Assembly (NCBI RefSeq): GCF_016086655.4
Contig: NC_052132.2
Location: 13,828,805 to 13,892,804 of the forward strand
Source: Lepeophtheirus salmonis
Taxonomy: Eukaryota > Arthropoda > Copepoda > Siphonostomatoida > Caligidae
Length of the DNA stretch: 64,000 bases
Reading direction: 5' to 3'
A program made the position numbers and the translations under genes. The stretch's first letter is position 1. Each line of letters opens with the position of its first letter. Positions 1-9,800 of this stretch are shown one piece after another. The notes beneath the pieces were generated by a model, which saw only the letters and a program-made list of their open reading frames with translations, was not told where the DNA came from and did no database searches.

Positions 1-544
1 ACTAATATAATATATTTAGTATGTGATTAGTAATTCTAATTCTGGACTTTTTCCTTATTCAAATGTTTGATTTCTTTTAGGTATAGGTCGGTCTTGAGTA
101 GGAGGTATCATTATAAGTTTTTCACATTTATTCACTCATATACCTTTAAAAAGGGTCCCTTCCATTAATTGTGGCTTGAAATAGAAATACACGATGCGAT
201 TCATATTTGGTAATCTCATTTTTACAGTACATCCAAAATTAGGAAGTACTACAGCCCCTCACATCGTTACTTTTACTGTATCTCAAACCTCTCCTTCGAA
301 AAAAAAAGAAAAAATAAACCCAAAATCCATTGGTAGCTTGCTAATTATTACCTATTATGGATTTATAATTCAATCGTTGTTTAGATACATATGTTCATAT
401 TCTAATTTGACCGATCAACGATCAGAGTACTGCTTAGGGCAAAAGTAGCAAAAAATCGGTGGCTGACAACAAAATACACTGTTTTTGGGCTATTAAGGTA
501 ACGCCGTGCCCCCTCTTTATTAATAATATAAGAATGTGATATCA
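1..544. other. No recognisable feature
   Basis: A/T-rich sequence. An 84-codon open frame at 194-448 (+) has no motif, no plausible composition bias and no context, so it is not called as a gene. Confidence 0.5.
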
Positions 545-705
545 TACATTTTGATGATTGCCAAAGTGCAATTCTCTATCATTTTAAATTAAATTAAAAT
601 ATGCAATTCCACATATCAATATACTAAATATCCTTTTTCGGCCAAAATGTCCCAAATGGTCATTCAGTGAAATTTTCGTTCGGTAAATTGGCATTGCCAA
701 AAATG
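545..705 (-). repeat. Dispersed repeat family V (GGACAATTTGCCGAATG type)
   Basis: Read on the minus strand this matches the stretches at 8355-8510 and 16250-16465 on the plus strand. Shared blocks include GGCCAAAATGTCCCAAATG, CATTCAGTGAAATTTTC, and an A/T-rich tail around TTAAAATATGCAATT. It is non-coding. I see no transposase in any of the three copies, so it is probably a short non-autonomous element, class unknown. Confidence 0.6.
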
Positions 706-1589
706 TTTTCACCCAATAGTCTACTCAAAAGCATCCCCCTGCCTTATAGCTGAAAATACGTATATAACTCTCTCAAGTTTTAAAATAACTCCAAATATTC
801 GACGTGAGATTTTTACGTGGTCTCATCAATAATATCATGTTATTCAGAAGGGGCTCTCAATTTTCGAAATACGTTCTGACAAATGAGGAATAACATCACA
901 TACAAAAAATATTTTATTAAATGTCATAGTCTAGCATGTTGTTCAATTAATTAATATGCTTGTAACATATTATTAGTTTCAATATTCAGTTCAACACTAT
1001 GGAGAAGACTTGTTACAGCCCATATAATCGTACTTTATATATATTTAAATGTATTATTTTATAGTATGTTTTGTTTTTTGTAATTGTTTAATTACAATCC
1101 TGTACCATGTCTCTTCCTTTTGTTTATCTTATATATGTAATTATAAGTATTTGCTTTATGCTAAAAAACTCTAATAAAAAATAAAATAAATGCTTGAATT
1201 TAATCAAATACAGTTTTTAAATGTTTCCTCCTGTTGTAACATGTCTAATCCTACCCTGTACCATGTCTCCTCCTGGTGTATCAAGTATCCTAGTTTTGGT
1301 TAGTTTCAAAAATACCAATAAATGGTTATTAATTATTGCACCACATCAAAAATACTCAAAAATTTGTCTTATGTAACTACCTATGTCATGTTGCCATGGC
1401 GTAGAATTATCTTTTAAATTGCGAAACTTATGACAGTTACAAAAAATTAATGATTTTTTGTAACATGTATCCTCACTCTCCTCTATATAAACTGGGGGAT
1501 TCATATATCTTTTGTTATTACATGATTGAGTCCATAGTGAATTCAATCATTAAAACCAACCATCATCACCTTCAACCAGAGCCTCCAGC
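706..1589. other. No gene; short CCTGTAYCATGT repeats
   Basis: No coding signal. The motif CCTGTACCATGTCTC occurs at 1099 and 1255, with diverged relatives near 1229 and 1876 (CCTGTATCATGT). The spacing is irregular, so this is at most the remains of a minisatellite. A 66-codon frame at 1346-1546 (-) shows nothing recognisable. Confidence 0.4.
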
Positions 1590-1775
1590 CTGGCAAAAGT
1601 CTAGATGAGGGACTACTTGTCCATGTTGGGCACTGTCTCGAAATTAAAACCCACAAGGAGTCACAAGTGTTATGTGTAAGTTTATTGGACTCTTTCTCTA
1701 AGACGTAAGACATAGAAGTCCAAGGGGGTCAGATCCCGCGAGCTACGCGGCCACATTTCCTCTGCCCAAGCCACG
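1590..1775 (-). pseudogene. Tc1/mariner transposase C-terminal fragment
   Basis: The minus strand at 1715-1759 translates as EMWPRSSRDLTPLDF, the usual block around the third catalytic acidic region of IS630-type DDE transposases ('WPxSPDLxPLDF'). It continues YVLRLRERVQ before a stop. Downstream (toward 1590) pieces such as ARLEALVEGDDGWF recall the family's C-terminal 'R.EAVI...GG.' ending, but only with a frameshift. No inverted ends are visible. It is a short dead remnant, more diverged than most other copies in the window. Confidence 0.55.
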
Positions 1776-2360
1776 CCAATTTAAAATTTTAGCATGATAA
1801 CAGATTGGAGTTCTTTTCATCTTGCCAAGGGTAGTCAAGATATTAAGATATAAACTTCCAGATTTAAAATTCCACCCTGTATCATGTTTAATTATAATTA
1901 TAGTAAACCTTTTAATTACGATTCTCCTGTGTTAAATACTAATAACCTTAACCATTAATACTTTAAACAGTTATTATATCTTTTAAACAATACTTGTATT
2001 TACTCAAATATTCTAAAAGTTATTTACACTCGGTGGTTTAAAGCTAATTGATTTTTTTTTCCATTAAATCATCAATCTTAATACCTTATAATTTATGGTA
2101 TATATTAGGAAAACTATGGGTAGCAGGTCCATTCCTGATCCTATTCTTTCGAAGGCTATATATATATAAGTATATAAGTCCCTTCAAGACATTACCGATG
2201 AGTAATTGAACTAACTTGATGTCTATCAAAATTAACATTATGATATTAGAAAAGTAAAAATGGTTGGAAATCCAATAGTTTTTTGTTTTTTTTAAATTGA
2301 TGATGATTTTTTATTACATCCATGGACAGTTTTAGCAAGAGTAGAGTTGGGATTTTTGTA
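1776..2360. other. No recognisable feature
   Basis: A/T-rich non-coding sequence; nothing supported on either strand. Confidence 0.4.
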
Positions 2361-2735
2361 AAAGTACGAGGGATGACGGGAGCGAGATATATATTAATAC
2401 TGAATATAGGCTCTTATTAATATTGGCTGCCTGTTATTTAATTTTGGGGGAAGAAGTTGAATTACTGCTATGGAATAGTATTGTAGCAGGGGAAATATTC
2501 TAAGGATATTTAAATTAATATATCTTTTTTTTTATTATCAAAATTTAAAACAATTTATTTCATAGATAGCCGAGAATACTTACTTGTGAGGGAGAAGTTA
2601 CCTTTACAACAACCTATTAAATAATGAACAAAAATAAGAAAGAGCAAAGAAAGTTCTTTTCTTTCCTGATAGCATCACTTTTCTTTACACAGATTCCTTC
2701 TTTAACCATGAGTAATGCCTAGGGCAATCATAAAT
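2361..2735 (+). repeat. Dispersed repeat family Y, copy 1
   Basis: Matches 6061-6420 (same strand) and 9380-9800 and 4150-4255 (opposite strand). Shared blocks include CCTATTAAATAATGA followed by CAAAAATAAGAAA, and TTTTCTTTACACA...CCTTCTTTAA near the end. It is non-coding, with no inverted ends that I can define. Confidence 0.55.
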
Positions 2736-3210
2736 ATACTTGGCCCTTTTCTTTCCATTTTTTAAACTTAACTTTTATTTTAGAATTTTGAATCTTCCAG
2801 AGAGAAGTGTTCCCTAAAACGGGCCCTTTTTAGATCGATGTGGGGAAAGGGGAAATATATCTTTCTAAAAGAATACTTTTTTTTTAAAAGATGAAGACTA
2901 ATAAATTCAAAATTATATAAGATGTTAAACCCTGCAATAATTAAATTCAAATTTAGTAGGTTCATCCAACTAAAAAAACAACAACAGCTTATGTTATCAA
3001 TTAGTCTTTAATCCATAGTACCAAATATATCCCAGCCTCTCCGTACGTTCTACATAAGTCGAACCCCTAGTAACAATACACACAATGTATTTGATAGGCT
3101 GTCAATTTTTATATTTTTTGCCCCACCCCTTATGAGTGTTTTGAAAGTTGATTGGTTAAATTCAAACTAACTCTTGTTCAGCTTGAAAAAAATTCTGAAG
3201 GACTATAATT
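2736..3210. other. No recognisable feature
   Basis: A 61-codon frame at 2780-2965 (-) is present but featureless. Nothing else is supported. Confidence 0.4.
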
Positions 3211-3214
3211 GAAT

Positions 3215-3400
3215 AATAACTCCTTAGTTGGGTTTTTCCCCCTTTTTGAAGCAAAGATAGGTTGTAAGATGAAATAAAAAGAACGATGTGTACAGTATTC
3301 GCTATGACCTGAGAACTACAAAGTTGGGACCCGTAATATCCCTAGTATAAAAAAAAGATTATAACCCAAGTGGCGAAACACACCTTTCAGCTTGAGCATT
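3215..3400 (+). repeat. Dispersed repeat family Z, short copy
   Basis: Starts with a T-rich block and AGGTTGTAAGATGAAATAAA, and ends with CCAAGTGGCGAAACACACC, GCTTGAG. The same two end blocks bracket the larger copies at 58115-59460 (+) and 61430-62010 (-). The middle is much shorter here, consistent with an internally deleted or non-autonomous copy. Confidence 0.45.
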
Positions 3401-3538
3401 TTTCCCATCCAAAATGTGACTTTGTATTAAACTACATATGACGTCACATTATTCTTTTTTGTCATTTTCTCTCATGACGTTCTTCCTTTTACAGACAGGG
3501 TGAATTTATCAAGTTTATATAGTTATTCATAAGTAGAG

Positions 3539-3850
3539 CAGTGGTTCCCAACCTTTCAATTATAGCGACCCATTTTAGAACAAGCAACCAAAAAACGACC
3601 CCAATTCTTAAAGTATCTTATATATACATAAATACATTTTTCTGTACAAAATACCGCCTTATAATGGGATTATGAATTATAGATTATTTATTCGTGAAGT
3701 AACTATTCCGTAAATACTTCAGTAGAGATGAAAATCACACGGTAACCAAAATGTTTGAGGTCATTTAGAAGGGTCCCACAACAGAATGGTTGCTTTTTAG
3801 TCAGGAATGGCCACTTTGACTTCCAAAAAAGCCGCCTTGACCACCATTGG
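3539..3850 (+). mobile_element. hAT-like non-autonomous element, one end
   Basis: Begins CAGTGGTTCCCAACCTTTC, the typical terminal inverted repeat of many hAT-superfamily elements, followed by the GCGACCC/ACGACCCC block often found just inside. No matching right end is visible, so the right limit is arbitrary and the copy is probably truncated. No transposase is seen. Confidence 0.5.
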
Positions 3851-4149
3851 TACTGTGTTCTCACTAAAAATCGATCCACCTAGTGAAAAAAAAAAACACC
3901 GGCTAGATGCTACCAAATTTGTCTAAATATAGCTGGCTAATTCTACAATACTGGTATAAGGAGCATCAGTGGTGACGTAACCAGAACAAAACAGCAACCA
4001 AACATATTCAATAGTAGCTTAGAGGTTGTGTTAATTAACATAAGAAAATGTTGCATTTAGTTTCATAGTATGACTTATAATCAAATATAATTTTAAAATT
4101 TTCCCTCGGCGAGTGCAATTTTTAATGATAAAGGTTCTTCTCTTTATAG

Positions 4150-4255
4150 TAATAATTAATTTTCTACCACAAGATCATATATCATGCAGCTGATATCAAC
4201 ACTGGAATTAATTCAGTAATACCATATGTCTCCTTGTACCCTCACAAAAAACAAT
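4150..4255 (-). repeat. Dispersed repeat family Y, partial copy
   Basis: Contains ATCATATATCATGCAGCTGAT and the following blocks found in the same order at 9695-9800. It runs opposite to the copies at 2.4 and 6.1 kb. Only one end of the repeat is present. Confidence 0.5.
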
Positions 4256-4484
4256 CTTTACTTATAAGTTACATATAACATAGTTATGCTCCGTTTCCAA
4301 AAGCACAGGAATACAATTTCTTGTCGATTCCTTGGCGTATTTATAAACATATTCACCATTTTATTATTTATATGGAGAAGTTTGGCTATTATATAGACAT
4401 AAAAATCTATAGCTGCACTTATAATGAAATATTACTAAGCTGTATTATAATACAACAGTAAATAGCTTTTGATACAATTGAATT

Positions 4485-4565
4485 ATTTTGCCAACTATCA
4501 TGTTGATTTTATGTCTTTTTTCTTGTTTCTTTTTGAAGGAAAGGTTGCATGATGCAATAATGGTA
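4485..4565 (+). repeat. Family Z end block
   Basis: TTTCTTTTTGAAGGAAAGG followed by TTGCATGATGCAATAA resembles the arms at 58130-58170 and 61805-61855 (TTTCTTTTTGGAGGAAAG). A single arm only. Confidence 0.4.
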
Positions 4566-4569
4566 ATGA

Positions 4570-6060
4570 ACTGTTAATTTTCTAAAATATATACAACTTA
4601 CTAATGCATGAGTTAGATTTTTTTAAAGTATAACACTAGACTTATTTAACAAGGAATCTTATTTTTTCTTATGAGTTTTAATTTATATCAACTTGAGTTT
4701 TGTTTAGTATGAATTACGAACTTTTATTTTTGAGTTCAATCAGTATTCCTTCATTCTTAATTTAACAAAAAATATCCTTACTTTAAAAACATTCAATGGT
4801 GTTTTTAAAAAAAAAAGGGGTAAACTCCAAATTCAAGGTAACATTTTATAGGTTTGAAATAAAAATGTGTGAGAAATTTAATTTATAGGATACAAGCGTG
4901 AGAAAGGGTATATTTGCTTAAATTTCTAGTCTATATATTAATTGAGGCATGAGAGCCCTTGAATCGTGTCGCTTTTTTTTTTAAAGTATGAAATCCTACA
5001 TTTAAAGTGCTGTTAAAAAAATAATAACTACTAGCAAGCAGAGATGCTACTCCTTCAGACTATTATCAATATCTCGGGATAGTGGCCTTACCTTAGAAAT
5101 TATGTGTATCAAAATCTCAAGATTTCGACATTTTATAACTGCAACAATAATTGATTATTTTCATTTGATTATCAGTAATTATTATATAAAACAGAGTTTG
5201 TGTATGTTTGTGTGTGAGTTTACTTTATGGATGTCCACACAGTTGGATCTAGGAGGCTGAAATTTTGCGTGGGCGTTTCTCTTAACTCTCTTCAAGCTAA
5301 GTAAGGATGGCTTATTCAATACCCAAAACAAAAAAACTGTTTTTTGGAGCTCAATGAAGGCTAGAAAGGGGGTTGTGTTATAAATTAAAAAGTCAAAATT
5401 GGTGAAAAAAAAGTAATTTCGTTGTTTGTTTTTTTTTCAAGTGCAAAAAGAGGAACTTCCTCTGAAATATTGCATTTGTAAATAGAATAATATTTGTAGA
5501 AATTTGTCTGTAGATTCGTTTGCATATGAATTTGATTCATATGCAAACTGATGTTGAACTGAAATATCTGTCCTTTTATTAATATTTTTTTTTTCTTTTT
5601 TTTTTCATCAAACATCAATTTTCATATTTTAAAAAGAAATGCCATAAATCAATGCATTTTGTACGCAAGAAATATTGGTTCGTTTGTGTTTCTCTTTTTA
5701 ATTCCAATAAATCCTATATAATACTTTTTTTGTGAAGTTAGTGGAAAAAAGTTTCTCCAATTTTCTTATCGAATTTTGGTTTTGCGTTATTTTTTTTTTT
5801 TTTTTTTTTTCAAAAATATTAGATGAACTTTTCATCTAGACATTTTTTTATGCCTATATGTTGGTATGTTTTTTTCAATTTTACAACACATTTTTTTTAA
5901 ATTAAACAGAATAAATATAATTGTGAATGATATTTCAGGCTGGCTCCTTATCAACATTAGTGTGATTAGTTTATATAATATATTTAGTATATAGTATAAA
6001 CGTTAATTTTCCTCTAAATCCTTTTTATCAAAGTAGGAGAATAAGAATTTGGTAAGAACA
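4570..6060. other. No gene; homopolymer tracts
   Basis: Long A and T runs, including a T tract near 5790-5811. A 77-codon frame at 5385-5618 (-) is low complexity. Nothing recognisable. Confidence 0.4.
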
Positions 6061-6420
6061 AAAGTAGATGCGGAGAGTGGCACACATGATACACCTGAAT
6101 AAAGACCCTTGTTAATATCGTCTGCTTATTTTATGATTTTAAAGGGAGAAAATAAACTGTTATAAAGACGATAACTTTCCACAATTACAATGTCATTAGT
6201 GAAGGGAAAATATTATAATTTTATTTAAATTCATAAATATTTTGTAAACAATTTCAGTAAAGATATATTATTTTAGAGGGAGATGTTAACACATACATGA
6301 CCTATTAAATAATGAGCAAAAATAAGAAAAGAGCCCACGAATAAGCCGTTTTTTCTTTTTTCTAATCCGTAAACTTAGTTGTATTTTCTTTACACACATC
6401 CCTTCTTTAATTATGAAACA
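6061..6420 (+). repeat. Dispersed repeat family Y, copy 2
   Basis: Aligns by eye over most of its length with 2361-2735 and with the reverse complement of 9380-9800: GACCCTTGTTAATATC near the start, GGGAGATGTTAACAC and CCTATTAAATAATGAGC in the middle, TTTTCTTTACACACATCCCT at the end. Confidence 0.6.
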
Positions 6421-6559
6421 GTATCGAATAAAATATTATGTAGGATTTCAATATTATGATATATATATTAGGATTAATACGGTACAAATTTGTCCCACGA
6501 TTCGGTTCGGTACATTTTACAATCGTTATGGTACGCATATATATGTAATCTATATAATA

Positions 6560-7760
6560 GTAATATGTAAAATATAATTTTAGGAAAAAAAATTCAAAAA
6601 TCCATAGCTATTAATAAAAAATATAATTTTTTGGAAAAATATTTCAAAAATTAAATTACCAACTATAAATATTTTCGAACCTACTTTCAAAAGCTATTCA
6701 CAAAAATTAATCTTTTTGGAAAAAAGTTTCAAAAGTCCATAGTTATCGACAATTAATATAATTTTTTGCAAAATATTTTAACAATTAAATTATGAATATT
6801 ACATTCGTTGAAAAAAAGTTCAAACTATAAATTTTTTCGAACCTACTTTCAAAAGCTATTCACAAAAAATTAATTTTTTTGGAAAAAAGTTTCAAAAGTC
6901 CATACCTATCAAAAAAAATATAATTTTTGTAAAAAAATTTCAAAAATAAATTATAATTTTTTTTTTTTTTGTTGGCCAATAGGACATTCAGTTTTATTCA
7001 AAAATGTTCTAATACAAATTACATGGATATAATCATTTAGCAAATGAAATACATCATTTTAAAAAACTACGCGCTCATTCTAGTCACCATTATTAATCAT
7101 GTACTACAATACAAATTTACCTCTCAATTATGAAAAATCGTCGATAGCTTCATGACAATAAAAAAGATAACGAACAAATTATCCCATTCTAAATCCTAAA
7201 ATACAATCTTAATATAGGTAAAATGCCATCAAAGTTATTGTCTCTTGTAGTGTACAATTTGTATATTATATACTGTGCCTTTGTAATTATTGTAGTTATA
7301 AGTTATAAATTTTAGTTTTTTTTGTTAATCAAAGTATTAAACTTTGTGGGAAAAAATTCAAATATTGAATATTTTGGAAAAAAAAGTCAAAAATCCATAG
7401 CTATTAAAAAAATATAATTTTATGAAGAAAAAAAAATCAATCTATAAATTTTTTCGAAAATGCTTGCCATAGTTATTTACCAAAAATGAAATTTTTGCAA
7501 TAAAATTTCAAAAATTAATTTATTATATTTTTGGAAAAAAAAAATTTTAATTTTAAATATTGTGGAGAAAAATTCAACAATTAAATTATTAATATTAAAT
7601 TTTTTGAAAAAAAAAAATTTAGATATTATATTTTGTGGAAAAAAATTCAAAACTTCATAGTTCTTCACGGAAAATTAAAGTTTTTGGATTATTTTTTTAA
7701 TTTTTTTTTTTTTTTGGGGGAGAGAAGAGCCTTTCCAGCCCATCCCATGTAGACGCCCCT
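6560..7760 (-). repeat. Family W repeat with diverged internal tandem array
   Basis: On the minus strand the copy starts near 7760 with CAGGGGCGTCTACATGGG, then a C-rich run and an A tract. The body down to 6560 is a degenerate array of A/T-rich blocks such as TTGGAAAAAAGTTTCAAAAG and CCATAGCTATTA. Two neighbouring blocks at 6661-6750 and 6823-6910 repeat each other with a period of about 162 bases. Shorter relatives with the same CAGGGG(C/T)GTCTGCAGGG head are at 33848-34040 (+) and 20500-20680 (-). Non-coding; the array is interrupted by the insertion at 6957-7320. Confidence 0.5.
6957..7320 (-). mobile_element. Poly(A)-tailed retroposed insertion
   Basis: Inside the family W array lies unrelated sequence that starts on the plus strand with a T run (about 6957-6970). 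On the minus strand it therefore ends in poly(A), with AATAAA at 6993-6998 just upstream. That is the layout of a reverse-transcribed 3' end (processed pseudogene, SINE or LINE tail). The other boundary near 7320 is approximate and I found no coding sequence in it. Confidence 0.45.
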
Positions 7761-8354
7761 GTAATGGGTACATATGTATTCCTTAACTCAATAATTAAAA
7801 AAAAAAGTAACCATCTTCTAAAGGTTTCATCAATTTTTATTATACAACTTAACTTATTATTCTCAATAGATCCACTTAAAAAATATATACGTTCTTATTA
7901 TACTTTAGTACGATGGTTATTAATATTACAAACAGTACACCTTATTAATATATTGTATTGTTTTAAAATGGGTCTTATACCAGAAGGAATTAAAGGTGTG
8001 TCTAGTTATTGGTATATACATACATACGTATAAATTTTTTTTTTTTTGATACATGAAATGTTTTCATATAAGTATATTGCATCCTTTGTATTCTTGCCTT
8101 GAAGAAGTATATACTAGGTATTCATATATTATGTAATATCCTTTGAAATGAACTCCTTCTCAACAACCTATTATATTCAATAGGATAATTTTGTGGTTCC
8201 AAAATATCCACTAACAGAAATGCAAATCGTATTCTTCGTCAATGCCAAATGTATTTCTGCAATGTGATCCTCTTACGAGTCCAAAGATTAAAATCTTAAA
8301 AGTATAATACAAGAGAATTGATTAAAATTAATCATGGATTCACAACAAATTTTT

Positions 8355-8510
8355 GGTTGGCGGTTCTAGGACAATTGGTCTCAAACATTTTTCCAGAAGG
8401 ACAATTTGCCGAATGACATTTTGGAACAATTAGCCGAAAAAAAGATATTAAATTATATGCGAATGCATAGTTTAATTCAATTTAAAATAATGATATGATA
8501 AATATATATT
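8355..8510 (+). repeat. Dispersed repeat family V, copy 2
   Basis: GGTTCTAGGACAATTGGTC, then AAGGACAATTTGCCGAATG and a TTAATTCAATTTAAAATAATG tail, matching the copies at 545-705 (-) and 16250-16465 (+). Confidence 0.55.
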
Positions 8511-8777
8511 GTTGATATACTATATATATGTCATATAGGTAAATTAATTAGTGTTCTTTTCGCAGAAAAATATTTTCATATTCATTAATGATCATCATTT
8601 TATAAACACAACACAACACAGTAGTAGGAGGTTCGAATGTAGTTGTAATCGACGGCAACGCGTTTCTAAGCACCAACGACCTTCTTATATGCTATGAAAC
8701 ATCATCAGCCCACAAGTTATGCCCAATCTACTTCAACGCAAGTACTTGGTACTTCTTCTGCAATGTATCCTGTTAAA

Positions 8778-9355
8778 CAGGGCTCCGGAGTCGGAAAATT
8801 TGACACCGACTCCGGCTACATAAATTATTATAATTTATGCAAACGAAATTTAATTATAAGCAAAGGCTTAAAATGAGAATTTGTATAGTTATTTCCTAAA
8901 TGCTTATAAATTATAGGTACTTTTAATTTATGAAACTTATTAAGTTAACTAATTTATATATATATACTTTACAAATTTCCAATGTATTTTAAAGTCCAAA
9001 CAATCACAACTACCAAACACTTCTAAAGTCTAAATTATCATGTTGGGTAGATCATAGCCACTAGCTGTGCTAGTTCATTAATTAGACTTTTGAATAGTCA
9101 ATGTATTCATAGAAAAGTGTAACATTGCAGTGAGATGTTGTGAGTATTGTCGTTCCTCGGTTACGAGTACATAAATTATTTTCTTAAACTTATGAATGTT
9201 TTAGCAATATAAGGATTTGGATCCATTTCACTCAATAGTACTTATTTTGGCTATAAATCATACTAAAAAAAATAATAATGTCTGTTGGTGTCGGAATTGG
9301 TGACATTCAAAATACTTGAATCGGAGTCGGACGTTTTATTTAAGGTTCTCCGCCA
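8778..9355 (+). mobile_element. hAT-like non-autonomous element
   Basis: Starts CAGGGCTCCGGAGTCGG and then ACACCGACTCCGGC. The right side carries GGTGTCGGAATTGG and AATCGGAGTCGGACG. GGAGTCGG-rich ends headed by CAGGG are typical of hAT-type MITEs in arthropods. The right terminus is not an exact mirror of the left, so the right limit is uncertain. No transposase frame lies between. Confidence 0.45.
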
Positions 9356-9379
9356 AAAGTCCGCTCACGTTTGATGGCA

Positions 9380-9800
9380 TATAAAGTTATATATATATAT
9401 AGAAGGGATATTTGTAAAGAAAAAACTACGTTAAAATATTAGAAAAGGAAAAGAGGTTTTGGTGTTCTTTTTCTTTTTTATTGGTCATCATTTAATATTA
9501 ATAAGTCATCCGGGTGTTAAAATCTCCCTTTAAAAGTAGAATTAAAGCATATTTTTGGTGTAAATTGATTCAAAAATGCAAAATAAAATAAATATGTATG
9601 AATTTATATATGATTATAATGTTTTTCCTGTACCAATGATATTCTAAATGTTGAAGATTCACTTCCTTATTGAAGTAATTCATGTTGTAACCCTAAAATC
9701 ATATATCAGGCCGCTGATATTAACAAGGGTCTTAACTCAGGGGTACTATATGTCTTGCTCCCACCTTCTCCTTGTGCTCTTACAAGAATCCAATATCCAA
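9380..9800 (-). repeat. Dispersed repeat family Y, copy 3
   Basis: The reverse complement carries GACCCTTGTTAATATCAG, CCTGATATATGATTTT, AAAGGGAGATTTTAACAC, and TTTTTTCTTTACAAATATCC in the order seen at 6061-6420. It is the most complete copy of the family in the window. Confidence 0.6.
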
